A program made the translations under genes and the position numbers. From the NCBI GenBank assembly GCA_964567745.1, contig CAZMNY010000038.1:1-64000 (forward strand): 64,000 nucleotides of DNA. Reading direction: 5' to 3'. Source of the DNA: CAZMNY01 sp964567745 (GTDB lineage Bacteria > Planctomycetota > Planctomycetia > Pirellulales > Pirellulaceae). Of this stretch, positions 19,237 through 26,700 are shown in pieces (position 1 is the first letter of the stretch; each line of letters begins with the position of its first letter). The notes beneath the pieces were generated by a model. It was not told the origin of the DNA and searched no databases. It worked only from the letters and a program-made list of their open reading frames with translations.

Positions 19237-19395
19237 TCGCGCGCCCAGGCCACAACGAGTGTCTAAGTGCAAAGTGACGAATGCAAAGTGCAAAATGTAA
19301 CGAAGCCCCCCCCACGGGCTCGCCCCGTGCCGGTGAAGCAGGTTCATTAGCTACCTGCAGGTCGTGCAGCGTTGCACTGAAAACCTGGGGAGTTA
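19237..19395 (-). repeat. Long dispersed repeat, copy A
   Basis: On the minus strand it reads, in order: CTGCAGGTAGCTAATGAACC, TGCTTCACCGGCACGGGGCG, a G run, CTTCGTTACATTTTGCAC, then a degenerate CACTTTGCA stretch. The same order is found in copies B (20377-20560) and C (38329-38511). It is inverted relative to copy B, so the two flank hsp20 head to head. Confidence 0.85.
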
Positions 19396-19507
19396 CCCCA
19401 GGCTACGATGAGGTTGGCCGACAGGTGCGTCACACGCAATTGTCTTTTGTCTTCGCGCCGTTCGCGTTCTCGCGTGCGTCATTTCAGCAAATGGTGACCT
19501 TCTGTGC

Positions 19508-19542
19508 GCAAAGAAATGGGCCGCGCTTTGGCAGCGCGACCC
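19508..19542 (-). terminator. Probable hsp20 terminator
   Basis: On the minus strand GGGTCGCGCT and AGCGCGGCCC form a 10-bp stem with one G-T pair and a 5-base loop, followed by ATTTCTTT. It begins about 50 bases after the hsp20 stop. Confidence 0.55.
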
Positions 19543-19591
19543 ATCCTCTTCAACCGTCCAGAATTAATTTTCGAGCCGTTGTGACTCGCAT

Positions 19592-19996
19592 TTATCGCGT
19601 CTTCACTTCGATCTTCTTGGGCTGCGACGCCTCCGCTTTGGGCAGCGAAACCGTCAACACGCCTTCGTGAAAATCGGCCGCGATTCGATCGTTGGCGACA
19701 TCTTCCGGCAAACCAACGACCCGCCGGAATTTGCCCATCCGTCGCTCCAACCGGTGGTACTTCTTGCCCTCTTCACGCGCCTCGACGACGCGCTCGCCGG
19801 TCACCCAAAGACGCCCTTCCTTGAATTCGACGTTGACGTTCTCCGCGCTGACGCCGGGCAAGTCGATCGTTACCGAGTAGCCCGTTTGCGACTCGACGAT
19901 GTCCAGCGGCGGATTCACGCCGCCGCTATCGCCTTGAAAGAACGGGTCGTCAAACAAGTCGGATAGTCGTTGCCAGGGAACTAGTTTCGTGCTCAT
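19592..19996 (-). CDS. Hsp20/alpha-crystallin small heat-shock protein
   Basis: A 134-aa ATP-independent holdase chaperone. The alpha-crystallin domain is visible: VTIDLPGVSAENVNVEFKEG, LWVTGER, and GKFRRVVGLPEDVANDRIAA leading to GVLTVSLPKAE. The N-terminal arm is short (about 35 residues) and the C-terminus ends KKIEVKTR, near the IxV/I assembly motif. GGAGG lies eight bases before the ATG. No CIRCE element is seen upstream. The gene stands alone and is flanked by inverted copies of a dispersed repeat. Confidence 0.95.
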   Translation of the reverse strand: MSTKLVPWQRLSDLFDDPFFQGDSGGVNPPLDIVESQTGYSVTIDLPGVSAENVNVEFKEGRLWVTGERVVEAREEGKKYHRLERRMGKFRRVVGLPEDVANDRIAADFHEGVLTVSLPKAEASQPKKIEVKTR

Positions 19997-20184
19997 CTTC
20001 TTGCCTCCATAAAGACCAATTATTCGGCTGGCCCTCTTCGTCAGCCGCTAACCATTCCGCCAGGCAGATAAAGCAAGCAGCGTGCCAAATCCGAGTGATA
20101 ACGACGCATGTCGCTATAAAGAAACGACTTACGATTCAATGTTCGCCACTTTGATTCTCAGGCCAGACGGACAGGGAATGCCAA

Positions 20185-20221
20185 AACGGCATGCGGTCGC
20201 CAATTTGGCGCCCATGCCGTT
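20185..20221. repeat. Palindromic hairpin
   Basis: AACGGCATG (20185-20193) pairs with CATGCCGTT (20213-20221), and inside it CGCCAA pairs with TTGGCG around a very short loop. There is no T run, so it is not a standard terminator; it resembles a dispersed palindromic unit. Confidence 0.7.
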
Positions 20222-20376
20222 CGTAAGGAAGAGAAGGCCGCTCGAATTCTATCGGAGACGGCTACGCCGATGTATTTCCTTCAAAGGCCCGGCAGGGCGC
20301 TGATGAACCACAAGGCAAGTAGATCGTCCAGCTTCTGCGCGTGGTATATCGGACCAAAACGTTACCCCGAAGGGTC

Positions 20377-20560
20377 CCGAAGGGGCAACGCGCAGGCACC
20401 CGTCGAGAATCACGAGCCTAGAAGCGCCGGCAGGTAGCCGACGAACCTGATTCACCGGCACGGGGCGAGCCCGTGGGGGGGGGCTTCGTTACATTTTACA
20501 CTCGTCACTTGGCACTTGGCACTTGGCACTTGGACGATTGTTGGCGTCTCGGGCACACGG
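20377..20560 (+). repeat. Long dispersed repeat, copy B
   Basis: It aligns in order with copy C: a GGGGCAACGCGC start, GAGAATCACGAGCC, GGCAGGTAGC, GAACCTG, TTCACCGGCACGGGGCGAGC, a G run, CTTCGTTACATTTT, and four CACTTGG-like heptamers near 20514-20540. The first 100 bases are missing or degraded in copy A. Confidence 0.85.
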
Positions 20561-20738
20561 CGCGAATACTCACCAACCTAATCCACCGACCAGGGCAAGA
20601 CTGGGTCTGACGTTGTGTGGACGAAGCTGAGCAACGCGCCGTATCCGGCGGCAAAGCGCCTAGCCTTCCGCGGCACACGGGTTAACGAGGCCTTCGCGGC
20701 GATACTCATTGCGTTCGGGCTGCGACGACGCGCTGGCG

Positions 20739-22640
20739 CTATTTGGCTTCGGCAAGTCGACGAGCGGCATGTCGCCGAAGTAGCGATATCTTGCACTTGG
20801 TGAGAAACTGGACGCCGCGCAGCGGGTCGGCGCCAATAGCCGGCTCGATGCCGTACCAAATCATTAGCGGGAGACTCGCGTCGTTGCTGTCGGACTCGTG
20901 GGAGGCAAGCGCTTCGGCGATGTTCCAGCGACGCTTGACGGGCAAGTCCTGCAGAAGCGAGGCGAGTTCGAGTCGAACGGCCGGCTCGCGGTCTTCGCGA
21001 GCCATCTCGGAGAACCTCTCCGTCAGTCCTACCAACACGCGGCGATCCTCACGCAACAAGCGAATCGACCATTGCCGAAGGTTGGCGTCCGCGTCGTCGA
21101 GTAGCGCGGTCAATCGGTCCGCCTGAAGGTTGCCGGTAGCGTGAAGAGTCCACAGCGCCCGCAGTCGCGAGGCCGCCGAGTTGTCTTTGGCATTCAATTG
21201 CGAGCGAAGCCGGACGACTGATCTTGCGTCGATCTGTCGCTCAATCGATCGCTCCTGAAGCAATCTCTGCGCTGTGCGGACGAACCATTGGTTCTTGTGC
21301 TGAAGTCGCTCGACAAGCTCTACGTCACTTTCGCGTTTCAAGTCGAGGCCGATGACGGGCTTTGGTTTTCCATAGGTGAGTTTAAAGATACGTCCGCTGG
21401 TCAGATGAATGCCGTCGGTATCGTGACATTCGCCCAGGTCGCACCAGTCGGTGACATAAACGCCGCCGTCGGGACCGTACATGAGTTCGACGCCACGGAA
21501 CCACGCGTCGCTCGTCGCAAACAGGTCGGCGGCGTGCCGTCCGACGAATCCCGAGCCCTTGCGATGCAGGGTGTCATTGTTGATCCGAGCGCCATGAACA
21601 TTGCAGGTATAGATTGAGCCTCGAAAGCGATCGGGCCAATTGTCGCCATAGTAGATCATGGCACCGCAATGCGCGTGGCCGCCGCCGAGCGCGTCGTGTT
21701 CGGTGCCGCCGCGCGACTTCGTCCAATCGCTTCCCGTCCAGTGGAAGTGATCGCTGCAGGCGCCGAGCAGCTGGTAGCTGTAGGGGTTGAGGTCCTCGCC
21801 GAACATGCGTTGGTAGCGTCCGCCAGGAATGAGGTGCCACAGGTGGCCAATTACGCAGTTGGTGAAGAAAGCCTGCCCGTGAAGGTCGAAATCGAGTCCC
21901 CAGGGATTGGTTGTGCCGTGGGCGACAATTTCAAAGTCACGGCGATGAGGATGAATTCGCCAAATGCCGCACTCAATGTCGACTCGATCTTTTTCCGGCG
22001 TACCGGGCTTACCGACTTTCGATGGCGCGGTGATGCCGTTGAGACCGTACAGCCATCCGTCCGGCCCCCAGGTTAGACCGTTGAGCACGTTGTGGATGCC
22101 CTCGGTCGACCAACCGTCAAGCAAGGCCTCGGGCGGTCCATCAGGTTTGTCGTCGCCATTGGTGTCGGGAATGAATAGTAGATGCGGTGCCGAGCAAACC
22201 CAAACGCCCCCAAAGCCAACTTGGATTCCGCTGATGTAGTTTCCCTTGTCCCAGAAGACGGTGCGTTTATCGAATTGTCCGTCCCCGTCGACGTCTTCCA
22301 GAATCAAGATCCGATCGTTTCCTTCTGGCTTCCAATGCCGATACGAATAGCATTCGGCAACCCACAGCCGGCCGCGCGCATCGAAGCAGAACGAAATCGG
22401 TTGACGCACATGCGGCTCACCAGCAAACAGCGAGACTTCAAACCCTTCAGGCGGCGAAAACAACTTAGCCGACTCGGAAGGCGTGGGAGGTTGCTTGTCG
22501 CCGGGCTGTGTGTTCTTGGCACCTGGCGGCAATTCGAGGTCCTTGGCGATCGGCCGCTCAACGGCCTTGAGTGAAGCGAATGCGATCACGAGCAAGGTCG
22601 TGGCAACGAGTGCTGTCTTGTAGAAGCTGAAGAATGGCAT
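20739..22640 (-). CDS. PVC-type membrane-bound dehydrogenase, N-terminal propeller plus HEAT region
   Basis: A 633-aa exported protein starting with a hydrophobic signal/anchor (ALVATTLLVIAFASLKAV). Residues 60-430 form the glucose/sorbosone-dehydrogenase-like propeller of the PVC membrane-bound dehydrogenase family: PPEGFEVSLFAGEP, FDARGRLWVAECYSY, ILEDVDGDGQFDKRTVF, GLTWGPDGWLYGLNG, TNPWGLDFD, ELMYGPDGGVYVTDWCD. HEAT-like helices follow. It stops at SLLRRHAARRLAEAK, where family members normally continue into more HEAT repeats and a cytochrome c domain. That missing part matches the product of 25357-26700 on the same strand. Substrate unknown; carbohydrate or alcohol oxidation is likely. 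Confidence 0.87.
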   Translation of the reverse strand: MPFFSFYKTALVATTLLVIAFASLKAVERPIAKDLELPPGAKNTQPGDKQPPTPSESAKLFSPPEGFEVSLFAGEPHVRQPISFCFDARGRLWVAECYSYRHWKPEGNDRILILEDVDGDGQFDKRTVFWDKGNYISGIQVGFGGVWVCSAPHLLFIPDTNGDDKPDGPPEALLDGWSTEGIHNVLNGLTWGPDGWLYGLNGITAPSKVGKPGTPEKDRVDIECGIWRIHPHRRDFEIVAHGTTNPWGLDFDLHGQAFFTNCVIGHLWHLIPGGRYQRMFGEDLNPYSYQLLGACSDHFHWTGSDWTKSRGGTEHDALGGGHAHCGAMIYYGDNWPDRFRGSIYTCNVHGARINNDTLHRKGSGFVGRHAADLFATSDAWFRGVELMYGPDGGVYVTDWCDLGECHDTDGIHLTSGRIFKLTYGKPKPVIGLDLKRESDVELVERLQHKNQWFVRTAQRLLQERSIERQIDARSVVRLRSQLNAKDNSAASRLRALWTLHATGNLQADRLTALLDDADANLRQWSIRLLREDRRVLVGLTERFSEMAREDREPAVRLELASLLQDLPVKRRWNIAEALASHESDSNDASLPLMIWYGIEPAIGADPLRGVQFLTKCKISLLRRHAARRLAEAK

Positions 22641-22822
22641 GGATCGCTCGCATGGTGTAGTCGGATACCGGGCCGCGCCCGTTGTCCGCGGACGAGAGGG
22701 TTAACGGCATTACATTGCTTGCCGAACCGCGTCGTGCTAGTTTACCGGATAGAATCCAACGCGTGGTTTCACCGTCGACCCATCGTGACACCAAACATTC
22801 GGTTCATCATGAGGGGTGAAGT

Positions 22823-23322
22823 ATGGACAAAGAGGATCGAGGCGAGAGCAACGCGGGCGAGATTCAGGGATCCGCCACAGCGAAGGCAGACGAGATCATT
22901 CCGCCAGCTCGGATGACACTCAGCATCGCCGCCGGACTGGTGGTTGTCGCGGCGACAGCCGGCTGTTCCAGCGTGGCCGTTCTCAAGGTCGGCATGTACG
23001 GGCTGTTTCTCCTGTGGGGCGGAGGCTACTTGGCTGGAGCGACCGGTAATCGACTTCTTTCCGACGCCAAATCAAAGCTCGTGGGCTACGTCTTGGCCGC
23101 AAGTCTGTTGCTGGCCTTCGTTTTGTCGAAACCTGCTTCATCCGGTATCGAATCAAACAAGGGCAAGACGACTGGTTGATTTCGCTGTCGCTCGTGCCTC
23201 AGTTTCTTCAGGAAAACCCGCTTTCCTCCCTGGTAGGCATCGTGTCGACAGTTCTCGGCGGCGCCGCGGCGTATCGCGAGACGGCCAAACGTTTCTATTA
23301 CGTGCGGGTCGAGACGCGTTAG
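22823..23322 (+). pseudogene. Small multi-pass membrane protein, apparently frameshifted
   Basis: From the ATG at 22823 (GAGGGGTGAAG upstream) 118 residues are read, with hydrophobic segments near 31-50, 53-72 and 85-103, ending at TGA 23177-23179. The -1 frame from about 23120 to TAG 23320-23322 has clearly coding character: FVETCFIRYRIKQGQDDWL, then ISLSLVPQFLQENPLSSLVG and AAAYRETAKRFYYVRVETR. The frames would join at a T4 run (23121-23124); one more T gives a continuous protein of about 166 aa. It may be a sequencing error, a mutation or programmed slippage. Alternatively a separate 48-aa product starts at TTG 23176. Family unknown. Confidence 0.55.
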
Positions 23323-23480
23323 CCGAGACCAGCCAAAAAGCCGCTTGGATGATAGCTTCGACGAATGCGGCCAAGCGACTGAACTGCCCTTGTCAAAGAA
23401 ACGTAGGAAGAGACAATTCCAGTGCGAACGCGACTACGTTCGCGATCCTACGTCATCACCAAGTGAGGAAACTCTGTTCG

Positions 23481-24026
23481 ATGAATGCACTCAATCGTTT
23501 CGCACCCTGCCCGGCTTCTCTGCTATCTTGCCTCGTTTTCTTGACGGCGATTGGCTGTAGCGGCGGCTCGACCGAACCGACCAGCGGCAAATCGAACGGG
23601 ACGGCAAAGCCCGCCGACGACCACTCGGGACACGATCACTCAGCCCATGGACATGGCGACACAGGGCCTCACGACGGCCACATCCTCGAGACGAGCGACG
23701 CTCACTTTCATGCCGAATGGACTCACACCGAGGATGGTCGAGTGACCGTCTATATCCTCGACTCGTCGGCCACGGCCGATCATCCAATCGAAGCGAAATC
23801 GGTGATTATCGAAACTGCCATCGAAGGCGGCGCCGTGACTCCTTACGAATTGAAATCGGTTGGCGACGGCGAGACTTCGGTCGCCTTTGAAATCACCGAC
23901 CTCGCCTTACTGGCCGTTCTGAAAGTCGCCTCGGACGAAGGCGCGACGGCCACGCTCAAGTTTTCCGCCGAAGGCAAAGACGTGACGGCCATGATCAAAC
24001 ACGACGACCACGGCCACTCGCACTAA
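23481..24026 (+). CDS. His-rich lipoprotein of unknown function
   Basis: A 181-aa protein with a signal peptide and lipobox (LTAIGC; Cys at about residue 25), a Ser/Gly linker, a His-rich stretch (DDHSGHDHSAHGHGDTG, then PHDGH), and a beta-rich domain (ETSDAHFHAEWTHTEDGRV, YILDSSATADHPIEAKSV). It ends in a second His cluster, DDHGHSH. It probably sits on an envelope membrane and may bind metal ions such as Zn, Cu or Ni; that is inferred from composition. GAGGA lies about 11 bases upstream of the ATG. It shares the His-rich style of the lipoprotein at 9422-9772. Confidence 0.8.
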   Translation: MNALNRFAPCPASLLSCLVFLTAIGCSGGSTEPTSGKSNGTAKPADDHSGHDHSAHGHGDTGPHDGHILETSDAHFHAEWTHTEDGRVTVYILDSSATADHPIEAKSVIIETAIEGGAVTPYELKSVGDGETSVAFEITDLALLAVLKVASDEGATATLKFSAEGKDVTAMIKHDDHGHSH

Positions 24027-24136
24027 GCGACGATAAGTCAAAAGCGGCTGCCGAAATTTCAATCTCCGCCGCGAATGTCATCGTCTACAAAGGCTGCGTG
24101 ATTTCATCCGCTCGGCCATGTTGAGAGTTGGACTCG

Positions 24137-25309
24137 ATGTGCGAGATGGTTGAAAGCGTTGACGGGAAAAAGGAGAGTGATGGCGGACGTTCGCCATTGC
24201 GAGTTCTTGCGATTGAGCCATTCTATGGCGGGAGCCATCAAGCCTTCCTCGATGGCTGGGTTGAGCGAAGCCGGCACGCTTGGAGACTTGTCACTTACTC
24301 CGCCCATCATTGGAAGTGGCGGATGCGGCACGCGTCGTGCACGGCCGCCTCGGAGGTGCAAGAATTGGCCGACGCGGGCCAGACGTGGGACGTCGTCTTT
24401 TGCACCGACATGCTGAACCTCGCCGAGTTCCGCGGCTTGTGTCCGCGGGCAGTCGCAGAGCTCCCGGCCGTCCTCTACTTTCATGAAAACCAACTGACGT
24501 ATCCCACGCGGCACGCCAGCGAGCGAGATTTTCATTTCGTCGTTTCCAATTTTGTTTCCGCTGTCGCCGCCGATCAGATTTGGTTTAACTCGGCGTTTCA
24601 TCGCGACGATTTTCTTCAGGCTTTGCCCGCCTTTTGGAGCCAGCTCCCTGACCATTGCCCAATGTCAGAACTCGAATCGCTTGCGGAAAAGTGTCGAGTT
24701 CAACATCCGGGTATCGACGCCGAGTCGTTTCGGCCAGCCAGCGCGACGCGCGGATCGAGCAATACGCCTCAAGTGACTTGGGCAGCGCGTTGGGAATTCG
24801 ACAAGAATCCGGAATCGTTTTTCGACGCCTTGGACGACCCCGCGTTGGCACAGCGAAATTGGAATCTCGCTGTGCTCGGACAGTCTTTTCGTGAAACGCC
24901 CACGTGCTTCGAGGTCGCTCGCGAGAAATGGTCCGATCGAATCAGCCATTGGGGATTTCAGGCCACCCGTGAGGATTTCGTTTCTGCCCTGCAGTCGACT
25001 GACATCTTTGTCTCCTCGGCAATCCATGAGTTCTTTGGAATCGGAGTGGTCGAAGCCATCACGGCCGGAGCAACTCCTTTGCTTCCGCGCCGACTGGCGT
25101 ACCCCGAGCTCTTGCAACTCGAAACGTCGCCGGAACTGCAGCCGTGTTTCTATGATGACGACCGAGACCTGTCGGGCGCCCTGGTCCGACTGCTCGAACA
25201 TCCGAATCGCCAGTCGCTTCAAGCCCGAGCCGCTGCGGCCGTTGCCCGCTTCGATTGGGCGAGCCGCTCTGCCGAATTGGACGAGGCAATTCAGCGAGCA
25301 ACATACTGA
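24137..25309 (+). CDS. Glycosyltransferase of the tRNA-queuosine mannosyltransferase (DUF3524/GTDC1) family
   Basis: A 390-aa GT-B glycosyltransferase. The N-terminal DUF3524-type domain is recognisable: VLAIEPFYGGSHQAFLDGW, HHWKWRMRHASCTAA, FCTDMLNLAEFRGL, LYFHENQLTYP and FNSAFHRDDFL. The C-terminal GT4-like half has WAARWEFDKNPESFFDAL and a donor-site EFFGIGVVEAITAGATPLLP. Animal members mannosylate queuosine in tRNA-Asp; a bacterial role in tRNA or another acceptor is unproven. Starts at TTG 24128, ATG 24137 or ATG 24146 are possible; none has a strong ribosome site. Confidence 0.85.
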   Translation: MCEMVESVDGKKESDGGRSPLRVLAIEPFYGGSHQAFLDGWVERSRHAWRLVTYSAHHWKWRMRHASCTAASEVQELADAGQTWDVVFCTDMLNLAEFRGLCPRAVAELPAVLYFHENQLTYPTRHASERDFHFVVSNFVSAVAADQIWFNSAFHRDDFLQALPAFWSQLPDHCPMSELESLAEKCRVQHPGIDAESFRPASATRGSSNTPQVTWAARWEFDKNPESFFDALDDPALAQRNWNLAVLGQSFRETPTCFEVAREKWSDRISHWGFQATREDFVSALQSTDIFVSSAIHEFFGIGVVEAITAGATPLLPRRLAYPELLQLETSPELQPCFYDDDRDLSGALVRLLEHPNRQSLQARAAAAVARFDWASRSAELDEAIQRATY

Positions 25310-25356
25310 CGACTGTGAAGAGCAAGTATGCTCGCTAGATCCGCCGACGTGTTACG

Positions 25357-26700
25357 TCACTTCTTCATCAGGAATGCGATTAAGTCTCGAACTTCGTTTT
25401 TGCTGAGTTTGTCGAGCAAGCCGTCGGGCATCATCGAGGTCGCCAGTTGTTTCGTCGAGTAAACATCGTCGGGCGGAATCAGCAACTCGCCCTCCGGAGT
25501 TGTCAAACGGATGACTCCCGATGGCGCCGCGCGAGCGATCCCCGAGAGCACTCGACCACCCTCCGTTTGAACATGGGTCAAGCGATAGTCGTTGGCGACC
25601 GCGGCGCTTGGATCGACAATGTTCTCAAGTAGGTAATGCAAATTGTCGCGGTTTGAGCCGGTGAGGTCCGGGCCGATTTTGGCACCTTCGCCTCGTAATC
25701 GGTGGCACGTTGCGCAATTGGTTTTGAAGAGTTTCGCGCCGCCATCGAGATCGCCTCGGCTGAGCGTCTTGGCGTTCAACCTTCGCTTCCACTGCTCAAT
25801 TTGCGCAAGTCGCGCCGCCGAACTCTCGCGCACCGCGCCCCAGAGTTGATCGAGTTGTTTGTTGAGCTGCTTGTCGCCAAGGGAACGCATTTGCCTCACA
25901 TGGAATGACGAAATGTCGACCGCCGCGATCTCCTCCGCCTGCAACGATTTCACGAGTTGGTTTGCCGAAGCGATTCGCGAGGCGAGCACGGCAATGGCGG
26001 CCTGTCGTTCGGCAACGTTCCAACTCGGATAGCCGAGAAGCAGTTCGGCGGTGGTTTCCGCGCGGCCGCTCGAGGCGAGTCCTCGGATGGCACCGATCCG
26101 AAGCAGCGGGTCGTCAAGCAGTTCGATATAAAAGGGCGTCAGCTTGGGAACGTGATGGCCGACAAGCTGGTCTAGCGCCCACTGTCGGTCCGACGAGTCG
26201 GCACGTTGGTTGCCCGCGATACCCTGCAGGCGACGGACCGCCCGTTGATCTTGGAAAACGAGCGCCAACTCATCGGCTCGTCTTCGTACAGCTTGAGAAT
26301 GGCTCTTCTGCAATCCAGGATAGATCTCGTCCCATCCGGCCGGCTTGGGGCTTCGCTTTTGCCCTGCGAGCGCGTCGCCGATTCCATCGAGAATATCTTC
26401 GCGAAAACTGTCGTCGCTCGACTGCCCCAGCGCGCCGACCAATGCCGCCATCACTTGCCCCACACGATCCGTCTCGTCATCCTCTTCCGCGGGCGGCTCG
26501 GCTTGAGCTGGCTCCGGCGCCAGCGGCTGGGTCGCAGAGGGCTGTGTCTCGACCGAATTCGGCGCGACCGGTCTCGTGAGCTCGGGCTCTTCTGGGCGAG
26601 AATCATACGCGGCAACGCCGAAGTTCGGCGAGAAGCTGAGAATCGCGTAGACCAATAGGCAGACCAATGAGGCGGCCGCGACCAAGCGAGCAGACATCAT
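25357..26700 (-). CDS. HEAT-repeat protein with C-terminal PVC-type heme-binding (cytochrome c) domain
   Basis: A 447-aa exported protein. It has an N-terminal signal/anchor (about residues 5-28), a Pro/Glu-rich linker (to about 80), and HEAT-like helices (about 90-310). The heme domain has the CxxCH site FKTNCATCHRLRGEGAKIGP, followed by DLTGSNRDNLHYLLENIVDP, VQTEGGRVLSGI and the end LSKNEVRDLIAFLMKK. This matches the C-terminal half of PVC membrane-bound dehydrogenases, here detached from the propeller half at 20739-22640. Its ATG overlaps the stop of the upstream kinase by four bases (ATGA), implying translational coupling. It likely accepts electrons outside the cytoplasm. Confidence 0.9.
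   Translation of the reverse strand: MMSARLVAAASLVCLLVYAILSFSPNFGVAAYDSRPEEPELTRPVAPNSVETQPSATQPLAPEPAQAEPPAEEDDETDRVGQVMAALVGALGQSSDDSFREDILDGIGDALAGQKRSPKPAGWDEIYPGLQKSHSQAVRRRADELALVFQDQRAVRRLQGIAGNQRADSSDRQWALDQLVGHHVPKLTPFYIELLDDPLLRIGAIRGLASSGRAETTAELLLGYPSWNVAERQAAIAVLASRIASANQLVKSLQAEEIAAVDISSFHVRQMRSLGDKQLNKQLDQLWGAVRESSAARLAQIEQWKRRLNAKTLSRGDLDGGAKLFKTNCATCHRLRGEGAKIGPDLTGSNRDNLHYLLENIVDPSAAVANDYRLTHVQTEGGRVLSGIARAAPSGVIRLTTPEGELLIPPDDVYSTKQLATSMMPDGLLDKLSKNEVRDLIAFLMKK

Larger units (their letters stand above)
19008..19591. other. Intergenic with mobile-element remnant and repeat copy
   Basis: No gene is supported. It contains a miniature IS5-type element (19014-19172), one copy of a long dispersed repeat (about 19237-19395), and a likely hsp20 terminator. 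Confidence 0.7.
19997..20738. other. Intergenic, 740 bases with hairpin and repeat copy
   Basis: No coding region is supported. It holds a strong two-stage hairpin (20185-20221) and copy B of the long dispersed repeat. The hsp20 promoter should lie near 20000-20080 on the minus strand, but no clear boxes were found. Confidence 0.65.

Noticed and set aside
20514..20545. Possible CRISPR-like array from repeated CACTTGG heptamers
   Set aside because: The heptamers are adjacent with no spacers and belong to a dispersed repeat; no cas gene is present.
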